NCBI GenBank assembly: GCA_016218485.1
Contig: JACRDY010000001.1
Coordinates: 1 to 6,042 of the forward strand
From: Candidatus Falkowiibacteriota bacterium
Lineage (GTDB): Bacteria > Patescibacteriota > Patescibacteriia > JACRDY01
Direction of reading: 5' to 3'
Length of the DNA: 6,042 nt
The notes beneath the pieces are model-generated. The model had not been told where the DNA came from. It ran no database searches and saw nothing but the letters and a program-made list of their open reading frames with translations. The stretch's first letter is position 1. Each line of letters begins with the position of its first letter. Positions 1 to 4,793 of this stretch are shown piece by piece. A program made the position numbers and the translations under genes.

Positions 1-150
1 AATACCAAATTCCAAAATCCAAATGACTAATCAATGCCAAAGTTCCAATGCTAAATGTTAAAAGCTTAGACATTTGGCATTGGAAATTGACTGGTCATTT
101 GGCATTAAGAATTTGTTATTATTTGGGGTATTAGGATTTGGAACTTTACC
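1..150 (+). repeat. Quasi-palindromic intergenic repeat, copy A
   Basis: AT-rich sequence built from recurring words such as CCAAATG, AATGCC and TTCCAA, which return in reverse complement in the second half. The clearest stem pairs 43-58 with 70-85 (16 positions, one G-T) around an 11-nt centre at 59-69. Outer segments near 19-35 and 86-102 also pair, with a 7-nt bulge on the left arm. The order of words and the centre (TAAAAGCTTAGACATT) match copies B and C further right, so this is a diverged member of the same family in the same orientation. Its right end supplies the -35 region of the next gene. The left boundary may lie outside the window. Confidence 0.8.
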
Positions 151-167
151 ATCCCCTCTGCTATACT
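138..167 (+). promoter_or_regulatory. Extended -10 promoter of the PilB/GspE gene
   Basis: A TATACT -10 box lies at 162-167 and is preceded by TG at 159-160, which makes an extended -10. A TTGGAA -35-like box at 138-143 is 18 bp upstream and lies in the tail of repeat copy A. The expected start of transcription near 174 leaves a leader of only about 8 nt before the ATG at 182, and no Shine-Dalgarno sequence is visible. The call rests on box matches and spacing only. Confidence 0.6.
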
Positions 168-181
168 ACTAACAGTAAAAT

Positions 182-1918
182 ATGACTACTCCGCCAAACA
201 ATACTCCTGACCCTATTCAAACTACGGACGACAGCCAGCGCCCGCGACTCCACCTGGCGAGCGAAAAAGTGGAGGCTGATTTTGCGCACAAAATGCGCGA
301 GCTGCAGCTGGCCGAGGAGGAAAAAGATATTGCCGCCAAAGCAGAGGCCGCGGGGCTACCCTACATTAATCTTTCCACCTTTGCCATTCTGCCGGAAGCC
401 ATCGGCAGTATTAGCGAAGACACGGCCCGAGCCGCCAAAGCGGTCTGCTTTTCCCGGCAAGATGATGACCTGCGTCTGGCCACCACCGAGCCGGACAGCG
501 CCAGTCTCTCAGCGCTGACTGCTGACCTGACCCGCCAGGCCTACCGCCTGACTGTCTACCTCGTCAGCCCGCACAGCCTGGAGCAGGCGCTGCGTTTTTA
601 TAAAGCCATCCCCAAAATCAAAAAAGTCGCCCGAGGTATTGCCATCACCGGAACTGACCTGGAACGTTTCCAGGGCCAATTCAAAACGCTGCCAGAGCTG
701 ACCAACCAAATTCGCAAAGTCTCGGTCACCGACCTCGTTACCTTCCTGGTGGCCAGCGCTATTGAGAGCCGCGCCTCCGACATCCACATTGAGGCTGAAG
801 AAAAAGGCATTATCGTGCGCTACCGCATTGACGGCGTCTTGCATGAAATCGTTGATCTGCCCATTGACGTCTGGAAAAAGCTGGCCTCGCGCATCAAACT
901 GATCGCTAAATTGAAAATCAATATCCTGGACCGCCCCCAGGACGGCTCGTTCACCATTCAGCTGGATAATGACAAAATTGACGTCCGCGTCTCCACCATC
1001 CCGACTAACTACGGCGAGAGTATCGTCATGCGCCTGCTGATGTCCTCGGCCAGCGCCATCACGTTTGACGACCTGGGACTGCGCGGCAAGGCCTACGCCG
1101 ACCTGGATCGCGAAATCGGCAAACCCAACGGCATGATCATCACCACCGGTCCGACCGGCAGTGGTAAAACCACCACCCTCTATGCGGTATTAAACAAACT
1201 CAACAATCCGGAAACGAAAATCATCACCCTGGAGGATCCGATTGAGTACAAACTGGCCGGCATCAACCAGAGCCAAATACAGACGGACAAAGGCTACGGC
1301 TTCGCGGTCGGCCTGCGCTCCATCCTGCGGCAAGATCCGGACATTATCATGGTCGGCGAAATTCGCGATTTGGAAACGGCCGAGACGGCCATCAATGCCG
1401 CCTTGACCGGCCACCTGGTCGTCTCCACCCTGCATACCAACTCGGCGGCGGCCACCATCCCCCGCTTCCTGTCCATGGAGGTCAAACCGTTCCTCCTCGC
1501 CCCCGCGCTCAACGCCATGATCGGCCAGCGCCTGGTACGCAAAATCTGCCCTGACTGCAAGACGGACACCGAGACAGACAGCCGCACCATGTCGGAAGTG
1601 ATTAAAGCCCTCTCCAGTCTCTCACCCGAGTCCGGCGAAAAGAGCCATATCCAGGATGTCAACAATCTGAAATTCTACCAAGGCGCCGGCTGCGCCGCCT
1701 GCCAGGGTCTGGGCTACAAAGGCCGCATCGGCATCTATGAAATCATGACCATGAACAAAGAAATTGAAAACTTGATCCTGGCTGGTCAAGTCTCTGAATA
1801 CCAAATGCAGGATATTGGCGTGAAAAACGGCATGGTGACGATGCTCCAGGATGGCCTGCTGAAAGCAGTGGATGGTATTACGACGGTGGATGAGGTCTTT
1901 AGGGTGGCGAAAGAATAA
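182..1918 (+). CDS. pilB: PilB/GspE-type secretion and pilus assembly ATPase
   Basis: Cytoplasmic hexameric ATPase of the type II secretion/type IV pilus superfamily, which powers pilin polymerisation at the inner membrane platform. The 578-aa product has the family layout. A variable N-terminus is followed by a T2SSE_N/MshEN-like domain (about 50-145), a linker helix region, the N2 domain with the ASDIHIE motif, and the RecA-like C domain. Visible motifs are Walker A GPTGSGKT (323-330), Asp box TLEDPIEY (349-356), Walker B DIIMVGEIRD (387-396) and His box GHLVVSTLHTN (410-420). Four zinc-ligand cysteines form CPDC (456-459) and CAAC (504-507). The tetracysteine site and full N-terminus argue for an assembly ATPase (PilB/GspE) over the retraction ATPase PilT. 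Length is normal and all catalytic motifs are intact. No pilC, pilT or pilin gene is adjacent, and repeats lie on both sides, so it seems to be transcribed alone. In CPR bacteria a pilus role is likelier than type II secretion (inference). Confidence 0.93.
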   Translation: MTTPPNNTPDPIQTTDDSQRPRLHLASEKVEADFAHKMRELQLAEEEKDIAAKAEAAGLPYINLSTFAILPEAIGSISEDTARAAKAVCFSRQDDDLRLATTEPDSASLSALTADLTRQAYRLTVYLVSPHSLEQALRFYKAIPKIKKVARGIAITGTDLERFQGQFKTLPELTNQIRKVSVTDLVTFLVASAIESRASDIHIEAEEKGIIVRYRIDGVLHEIVDLPIDVWKKLASRIKLIAKLKINILDRPQDGSFTIQLDNDKIDVRVSTIPTNYGESIVMRLLMSSASAITFDDLGLRGKAYADLDREIGKPNGMIITTGPTGSGKTTTLYAVLNKLNNPETKIITLEDPIEYKLAGINQSQIQTDKGYGFAVGLRSILRQDPDIIMVGEIRDLETAETAINAALTGHLVVSTLHTNSAAATIPRFLSMEVKPFLLAPALNAMIGQRLVRKICPDCKTDTETDSRTMSEVIKALSSLSPESGEKSHIQDVNNLKFYQGAGCAACQGLGYKGRIGIYEIMTMNKEIENLILAGQVSEYQMQDIGVKNGMVTMLQDGLLKAVDGITTVDEVFRVAKE

Positions 1919-1956
1919 AAATCCCAAGCTCCAAGTTCCAAATCCCAACCCCAAGT

Positions 1957-2124
1957 AATGCTAAATTTCAAAATCAAAATGCCAAATCAATGTCAAAGTT
2001 CAAATAACTAATGCCAAAAGTCAGGATATTCGGCATTGGTCATTTGAAATTGACTAGTCATTTGACATTAGACATTTGGTATTACTGATTGGGATTTTGA
2101 ACTTCTGAATATTGTCTGTCCACC
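1957..2124 (+). repeat. 168-bp quasi-palindromic direct repeat, copy B
   Basis: It matches copy C (2970-3137) at 160 of 168 positions with no gaps, at a constant offset of 1013 bp and in the same orientation. Differences fall at 2015, 2023, 2024, 2027, 2039, 2040, 2056 and 2122, so six of eight lie in the 26 bp around the palindrome centre. Internally, AAATAACTAATGCC pairs with GGCATTGGTCATTT at 12 of 14 positions across a 16-nt centre. More distant arm segments (TTTCAAAATC near the left end, GATTTTGAAC near the right end) also mirror each other. Confidence 0.9.
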
Positions 2125-2133
2125 GTTTATAAT

Positions 2134-2173
2134 CCATAAAAAGAGAACCGTCCGCCCCAATGAAGGGCGGACG
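2134..2173 (-). terminator. Intrinsic terminator of the cassette gene
   Basis: A perfect 9-bp GC-rich stem (CGTCCGCCC at 2149-2157 with GGGCGGACG at 2165-2173) closes a 7-nt loop. On the minus strand it is followed by TTCTCTTTTTATGG (2146 down to 2133), a T-rich tract. The structure lies about 63 bp past the stop of the minus-strand gene at 2236-2781, so it very probably ends that transcript. On the plus strand no T-run follows the stem. Confidence 0.8.
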
Positions 2174-2196
2174 TTCGGTATCCTGTCGGATGAATG

Positions 2197-2236
2197 GTAG
2201 AGACGCTGGTAGAGACGCAATGCTTTGCGTCTCTAC
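2197..2236. repeat. GTAGAGACGC inverted repeat with a partial tandem copy
   Basis: GTAGAGACGCAA (2209-2220) and TTGCGTCTCTAC (2225-2236) form a perfect 12-bp inverted repeat around TGCT. A partial tandem copy, GGTAGAGACGC, precedes it 12 bp to the left (2197-2206). The outermost base of the inverted repeat is also the last base of the stop codon of the minus-strand gene. The motif resembles TAGAGACG palindromes that I recall as dispersed repeats in other bacterial genomes such as cyanobacteria. That resemblance is from memory and was not searched. Confidence 0.85.
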
Positions 2237-2781
2237 TAGACCCACAACGGCGGATGGAGCATCGCCCGGCAGGCCTTGACTGCGGTGTTGGACGCGCCGG
2301 CGAGAGCTGGATAGTCAGGATGATTGTGATCCGCGCAGTGCACCAGTCGTGCCTCGGCGTGCCGATAGATGAGTTCCGCCATCTGGCCGACGAGCTGCGA
2401 TTGATCCTCCACGGGAAGGTACCGAAGCGCCTCTTCAACGGCACGCCGCGCTTGACCCGTCATCACCGCCACACACCACTGCCGGATGGCCGGAAGGTAC
2501 TCTCGGAAACAGTCCTGTGACAATAGACCGTCTCGGAAGGCTTTCAGGTTTTTCCACTCCATCAGCCATGATCCCACCTCATGCAGCATCTGACGGTCGG
2601 GATATTCACAAACATTCTTTCGGCCCAGAGATATCTCACCCACGAGCCGACTCCCCAGGGCAAAATCATTTCCAACCCGAGTGCCCAACCTTATCCAGAC
2701 ACGCTCCGTTGTAGCTCTCGGCGATGTGACTATCTCTACCAACAGCTCATACCTACTATCAACCTTAAACCAAGCTTTCAT
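2236..2781 (-). CDS. Hypothetical protein of the repeat-flanked cassette, 181 aa
   Basis: I do not recognise this protein. The ATG at 2781 is supported by GGGAGG eight bases upstream and a consensus promoter further up, and an intrinsic terminator follows, so a real expressed gene is likely. The N-terminal part (about 1-60) looks beta-rich, with alternating hydrophobic stretches such as YELLVEIV, VWIRLGTRV and LVGEISLG. The rest looks helical, with WLMEWKNLKAFRDGLL and ARRAVEEALRYLP segments. A His/Cys-rich stretch, HCADHNH, lies near 147-153, but there is too little context to call it a metal site or nuclease. No signal peptide or membrane segment is evident. The stop codon shares its last base with the inverted repeat at 2209-2236, so the C-terminus may have been set by insertion of that repeat. 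The gene lies alone between direct repeats B and C. It could be cargo or a small non-enzymatic protein; nothing in it looks like a transposase or recombinase. Confidence 0.75.
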   Translation of the reverse strand: MKAWFKVDSRYELLVEIVTSPRATTERVWIRLGTRVGNDFALGSRLVGEISLGRKNVCEYPDRQMLHEVGSWLMEWKNLKAFRDGLLSQDCFREYLPAIRQWCVAVMTGQARRAVEEALRYLPVEDQSQLVGQMAELIYRHAEARLVHCADHNHPDYPALAGASNTAVKACRAMLHPPLWV

Positions 2782-2789
2782 TGTCCGAT

Positions 2790-2795
2790 CCTCCC
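2790..2795 (-). promoter_or_regulatory. Shine-Dalgarno site of the 181-aa gene
   Basis: On the minus strand GGGAGG lies eight bases before the ATG at 2781, within the usual range. It fixes the start of this gene. The neighbouring pilB, tsaE and tsaD starts have no such site. Confidence 0.8.
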
Positions 2796-2845
2796 GTGTC
2801 CTTCACTCCTGTTGGAGCCGCAGACACATTATGGGGTGAATATGC

Positions 2846-2890
2846 CAGGCAGCGGTGCAGTATCCCACCATGGGACGACACACCTGCCTG
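2846..2890 (-). promoter_or_regulatory. Structured 5' leader hairpin of the cassette transcript
   Basis: An outer stem pairs 2846-2852 (CAGGCAG) with 2884-2890 (CTGCCTG). After a 2-nt bulge it continues with GTG 2855-2857 to CAC 2881-2883. An inner 5-bp hairpin pairs TCCCA (2863-2867) with TGGGA (2871-2875) around a 3-nt loop. The promoter predicts transcription starting near 2890, so the RNA would begin with this structure, about 65 nt before the ribosome binding site. It could stabilise the mRNA or act as a regulatory element. I do not recognise a known riboswitch. Confidence 0.6.
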
Positions 2891-2896
2891 ATTTTA

Positions 2897-2925
2897 TTTT
2901 TAGAGCAAAAACGCCCTCCTGTCAA
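2897..2925 (-). promoter_or_regulatory. Sigma-70-like promoter of the 181-aa gene
   Basis: On the minus strand a perfect TTGACA -35 box (2925-2920) and TAAAAA -10 box (2902-2897) are separated by exactly 17 bp. Transcription would start near 2890, giving a leader of about 109 nt. The promoter lies inside the cassette, between the gene and repeat copy C, so the cassette carries its own expression signals. Confidence 0.75.
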
Positions 2926-2969
2926 CACCCTTAAACGCTACACCTCGTTAGAGTGGGATAGTTTTTTAA

Positions 2970-3137
2970 AATGCTAAATTTCAAAATCAAAATGCCAAAT
3001 CAATGTCAAAGTTCAAATAACTAATGCTAAAAGTCTAGACATTCGGCATTGAACATTTGAAATTGACTGGTCATTTGACATTAGACATTTGGTATTACTG
3101 ATTGGGATTTTGAACTTCTGAATATTGTCTGTCCGCC
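2970..3137 (+). repeat. 168-bp quasi-palindromic direct repeat, copy C
   Basis: Partner of copy B at a constant +1013 offset, 160 of 168 positions identical without gaps and in the same orientation. The centre reads TAAAAGTCTAGACATT, closer to copy A (TAAAAGCTTAGACATT) than to copy B (CAAAAGTCAGGATATT). The match begins at AATGCTAAATTTC and ends at CTGTCCGCC. Sequences on either side of copies B and C are unrelated. It lies upstream of the promoter of the minus-strand cassette gene and 117 bp before the plus-strand gene at 3255. Confidence 0.9.
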
Positions 3138-3254
3138 TAGCCTCACCAAGTTAATGTGGGTAAAACGAACAAAAACGGACGCCTGTGTTATCTACCACGC
3201 TTAATCCTCTTGTCGTACCACAAATAAATATGCTACCGTATACCTACCTCATTC

Positions 3255-3944
3255 ATGATAGATGCCAAAAATATGGGAGAATTTAAAGGCCGATCAGCGC
3301 TCGCCGATTTCCATGATCAGAAGTCCGGCGGGTTTGACCCTGCAACCGGTCGTATATTTGAACCCGGCAGCCCCGAGTATGACCGAACACTCAAAGAACT
3401 ATATATAACTGAAGGCGAACAGGTCGTTCGAGATATCAGAGCGCTCATCCAACAAATTGATGCGGTGGTTTTAATAAAAGCAGTGAAAAAAAACCCAGAG
3501 CAGCAGCGACTGTTGGCAGAACAAAAACAACGAGCTAAAGAACTGATTAGTAAAGTCTTCTCCGATGTACAGGAATATATGCAGAGCATCGCTCGGCTGC
3601 AGCATGCGCGCCAACGAGAAGATCAAACACAGGAAGATTACCTGAAAGAAAACACCCAGGCTGATACCGCGCGCACCCAGAAACATAACGCCATGATGGC
3701 CTCCATCAATGCGGCGGTTCGCTTCATCTCCTACACCTTCGGACAGATTGATGATCAGGCTCTGGAACAATGGGAGGAGGATCAAACAACCCGCGGCAAA
3801 ACAATAGCGCGAGTACAGCGAGTTAAGCTACCCAATAACGTACTCCTGCCGGATAGCGTTGATCTTAAAAATCGTACGCAAACCGGCGAGTGGGCGCTCC
3901 GAGCCTACCAAGCGCTCTCCCAGCTGCGTGAGAGTATAAAATAA
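3255..3944 (+). CDS. Hypothetical helical protein, 229 aa
   Basis: Not recognised. The product is hydrophilic and rich in Gln, Glu, Lys and Arg, with no signal peptide or membrane segment visible, so it is probably cytoplasmic. A short N-terminal part (about 1-40) contains a GGFDPATGRIFEPGSPEYD segment. It is followed by long predicted helices (about 41-165) with coiled-coil-like stretches such as EQQRLLAEQKQRAKELI and ARLQHARQREDQTQEDYL. A C-terminal part (about 185-229) contains the short hydrophobic motif NNVLLPDSVDL. An in-frame stop at 3225-3227 limits the start. ATG 3255 is the first start codon after it, and ATG 3273 is an alternative. Neither has a clear Shine-Dalgarno site. It converges on the minus-strand gene ending at 3986, and its TAA lies in the A-run that forms that gene's terminator tail. 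The intact 229-codon frame supports a real gene; its function is unknown. Confidence 0.8.
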   Translation: MIDAKNMGEFKGRSALADFHDQKSGGFDPATGRIFEPGSPEYDRTLKELYITEGEQVVRDIRALIQQIDAVVLIKAVKKNPEQQRLLAEQKQRAKELISKVFSDVQEYMQSIARLQHARQREDQTQEDYLKENTQADTARTQKHNAMMASINAAVRFISYTFGQIDDQALEQWEEDQTTRGKTIARVQRVKLPNNVLLPDSVDLKNRTQTGEWALRAYQALSQLRESIK

Positions 3945-3982
3945 AAAAGGTTGCCGACCCGCCAAAACGCGAACTGACAACC
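3943..3982 (-). terminator. Intrinsic terminator of the 88-aa gene
   Basis: On the minus strand, starting 3 bp after the TAA at 3986-3988, GGTTGTCAGTTCGCG pairs back with GGCGGGTCGGCAACC. The stem has about 13 pairs including G-U pairs, one A-C mismatch and a TTTT-containing loop (3982 down to 3949). Six T residues follow (3948-3943). The T-run overlaps the TAA of the converging plus-strand gene. In the plus direction the stem is followed by CTATTACA, a poor tail, so it acts mainly on the minus strand. Confidence 0.8.
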
Positions 3983-3985
3983 CTA

Positions 3986-4252
3986 TTACAATGCGCTACG
4001 GAGCCGACGCAAGACCAGCGTCAGGATGACTTCGGTGTACAACCGTTCGTCATCAAACTCCAAAAACTCGCTGCAGCCGGCCGCCGTGATCTCCTGGCGA
4101 ACCGCCGCCATCAACGTTGCCACTTCTCCCGGAGCCTCATCGCCCCAAACGATCTCGTCCACGGTTTTGCCGTAGAAGAAGTCAGCCACGGCCTGCGCCG
4201 CAGCCATGAATGACTCGGACTCGGCCAATGCTTTGGTCTGTGTTTCAGTCAC
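3986..4252 (-). CDS. Small hypothetical acidic protein, 88 aa
   Basis: Not recognised. GTG at 4252-4250 is chosen because AGGAGG lies six bases upstream. The TTG one codon earlier (4255) would leave only three bases and is less likely. The product is small, acidic and soluble-looking. It has a helical N-terminus (LAESESFMAAAQAVADFFYG), a middle with acidic patches (DEIVWGDEAPGE) and a C-terminal helix ending in TLVLRRLRSAL. It lies 72 bp downstream of tsaE on the same strand but has its own consensus promoter, palindromes at the -35 box and its own terminator. It therefore looks like a separately controlled single-gene unit. No DNA-binding or enzyme motif is visible. A toxin/antitoxin or small adaptor role is possible but has no direct support. 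Confidence 0.75.
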   Translation of the reverse strand: MTETQTKALAESESFMAAAQAVADFFYGKTVDEIVWGDEAPGEVATLMAAVRQEITAAGCSEFLEFDDERLYTEVILTLVLRRLRSAL

Positions 4253-4257
4253 CAACT

Positions 4258-4264
4258 ACCTCCT
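4258..4264 (-). promoter_or_regulatory. Strong Shine-Dalgarno site deciding the GTG start
   Basis: AGGAGGT on the minus strand is a full match to the anti-SD core. Six bases separate AGGAGG from GTG at 4252, against three to the TTG at 4255, so GTG is the preferred start. Confidence 0.75.
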
Positions 4265-4299
4265 TGCTCGTGATCCCTCCAATAGTAAAATAGTATCCG

Positions 4300-4328
4300 A
4301 GTATAGGGTAAAAAACAATCCGTGTCAA
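4300..4328 (-). promoter_or_regulatory. Consensus promoter of the 88-aa gene
   Basis: On the minus strand TTGACA (4328-4323) and TATACT (4305-4300) are separated by 17 bp, which contain a T6 run. The predicted start near 4293 gives a leader of about 41 nt. The TGA of tsaE is embedded in the -35 hexamer, so this promoter overlaps the 3' end of tsaE. Confidence 0.8.
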
Positions 4329-4348
4329 GACACAACGATCGATCGTTG
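4322..4348. promoter_or_regulatory. Adjoining palindromes over and behind the -35 box, possible operator
   Basis: GTGTCAAGACAC (4322-4333) is a perfect 12-bp palindrome containing the -35 hexamer of the 88-aa gene. CAACGATCGATCGTTG (4333-4348) is a perfect 16-bp palindrome sharing one base with it, in the last codons of tsaE. Such symmetry at a -35 box is typical of repressor or activator sites. As part of the tsaE mRNA tail it might instead form a weak hairpin before the T6 run. No regulator is identified. Confidence 0.4.
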
Positions 4349-4744
4349 ATTTTTTAATACCCGAAAATGGACGCGTACACCCTGCTGTAATTTCCGCGGC
4401 AACTTCTCCCCCCACTCCACCACTACCACCGTGTCAGCCTGACCCAGGTAATCACCCAGACCGGCCTCCACAATATCTCTGCCGCTTTTTAAACGATAGC
4501 AGTCAGCGTGCACCAGACGTTTGATGGTCGGATGTTTTTTAACCGGATAGATGTTGAAAAGGAAAAAAGTCGGACTGGTAATGGTTTTCCGGATGCCTAA
4601 ACCCGCGCCAATGCCTTTGGCCAACACGGTCTTGCCGCTGCCCAGCTCTCCTTGCAGCAAAATAAGTTCGCCGCCGCGCAGGGTCTGGGCCAGCTTCTTA
4701 CCCAGGGCAAAAGTTTGGTGTTCGGTGGTGGTTTGGTATTTCAT
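4325..4744 (-). CDS. tsaE: tRNA t6A37 threonylcarbamoyladenosine biosynthesis ATPase TsaE
   Basis: TsaE is the small P-loop ATPase that binds the TsaB-TsaD dimer and drives turnover in formation of N6-threonylcarbamoyladenosine at position 37 of ANN-decoding tRNAs, in the cytoplasm. The 139-aa product has normal family length. It shows Walker A GELGSGKT (32-39), the SPTF motif (57-60), the HADCYRL segment (79-85) and the Walker B-like VVVVEWGEKL (106-115) with Glu110 and Trp111. Residues look complete. It lies 47 bp downstream of tsaD on the same strand and is probably co-transcribed with it. The gap is a quasi-palindrome and no Shine-Dalgarno site precedes the ATG at 4744. Its last codons contain a 16-bp palindrome, and its TGA lies in the -35 box of the next gene. 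Confidence 0.95.
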   Translation of the reverse strand: MKYQTTTEHQTFALGKKLAQTLRGGELILLQGELGSGKTVLAKGIGAGLGIRKTITSPTFFLFNIYPVKKHPTIKRLVHADCYRLKSGRDIVEAGLGDYLGQADTVVVVEWGEKLPRKLQQGVRVHFRVLKNQRSIVVS

Positions 4745-4750
4745 AAATAA

Positions 4751-4793
4751 AGTAACTGGTAATCAGTAACTAGTAACTTAATGACCAGTTACT
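4751..4793. repeat. AGTAACT-word quasi-palindrome between tsaD and tsaE
   Basis: AGTAACTGGT (4751-4760) pairs perfectly with ACCAGTTACT (4784-4793). Inside and overlapping these arms, ATCAGTAACTAGTAACT and AGTTACTAATTACTGAT also mirror each other with one mismatch. The element fills nearly the whole 47-bp gap. It overlaps the TAG of tsaD (4792-4794), and its word pattern runs on into the last tsaD codons. It does not resemble the CCAAATG repeats further left. No T-run follows in the minus direction, so a terminator is unlikely. Confidence 0.75.

Larger units (their letters stand above)
1919..2235. other. Gene-free interval after pilB: repeat B, hairpin repeat, terminator
   Basis: No gene is seen here. 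The first 38 bp after the pilB stop are word-repeat DNA (CCAAG, TTCCAAATCCC) leading into repeat copy B. No GC hairpin with a T-run serves pilB on the plus strand, so how its transcript ends is unclear. The rest holds the minus-strand terminator and the GTAGAGACGC inverted repeat listed separately. A TATAAT at 2128-2133 has no good -35 box and no plus-strand gene after it. Confidence 0.7.
2782..3254. other. Gene-free interval: leader, promoter, repeat C, short spacer
   Basis: No convincing gene is present. From left to right it holds the ribosome binding site and structured leader of the minus-strand gene (to 2890), its promoter (2897-2925), a 44-bp spacer and repeat copy C (2970-3137). A 117-bp spacer then leads to the next plus-strand gene. 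In that spacer TATGCT (3229-3234) and TATACC (3239-3244) are possible -10 boxes, but neither has a properly spaced -35 box. I see nothing else that can be named. Confidence 0.7.

Noticed and set aside
2128..2133. TATAAT box right after repeat B on the plus strand
   Set aside because: No -35 box lies at a workable distance, no plus-strand gene follows, and the minus-strand terminator lies just downstream, so a chance AT-rich match is more likely.
2345..2380. HCADHNH stretch of the 181-aa protein as an HNH nuclease motif
   Set aside because: The spacing and surrounding residues of a beta-beta-alpha HNH fold are not visible, so the His cluster alone is not enough.
2194..2520. Plus-strand open frame of 108 codons
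   Set aside because: It starts within the GTAGAGACGC repeat and lies antisense to the 181-aa gene, which has promoter, SD and terminator support. No expression signals were seen for this strand.
2581..2934. Plus-strand open frame of 117 codons
   Set aside because: It runs opposite the well-supported minus-strand gene, its promoter and its structured leader, has no SD site, and its product (rich in Pro, Ser and His) looks like a shadow translation.
1957..3137. CRISPR array or classical composite transposon
   Set aside because: Only two 168-bp copies lie 1013 bp apart, with no regular spacers. No transposase is present inside, and no target duplication was seen at the outer ends, so neither label is supported.
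3138..3254. Possible tRNA or small RNA in the spacer after repeat C
   Set aside because: No T-loop-like GGTTCRA sequence, acceptor stem pairing or terminator was found; only weak -10-like boxes are present.
3949..3982. Bidirectional terminator between the converging genes
   Set aside because: The T-run is present only in the minus direction. On the plus strand the stem is followed by CTATTACA, which is too poor to claim termination of the 229-aa gene.
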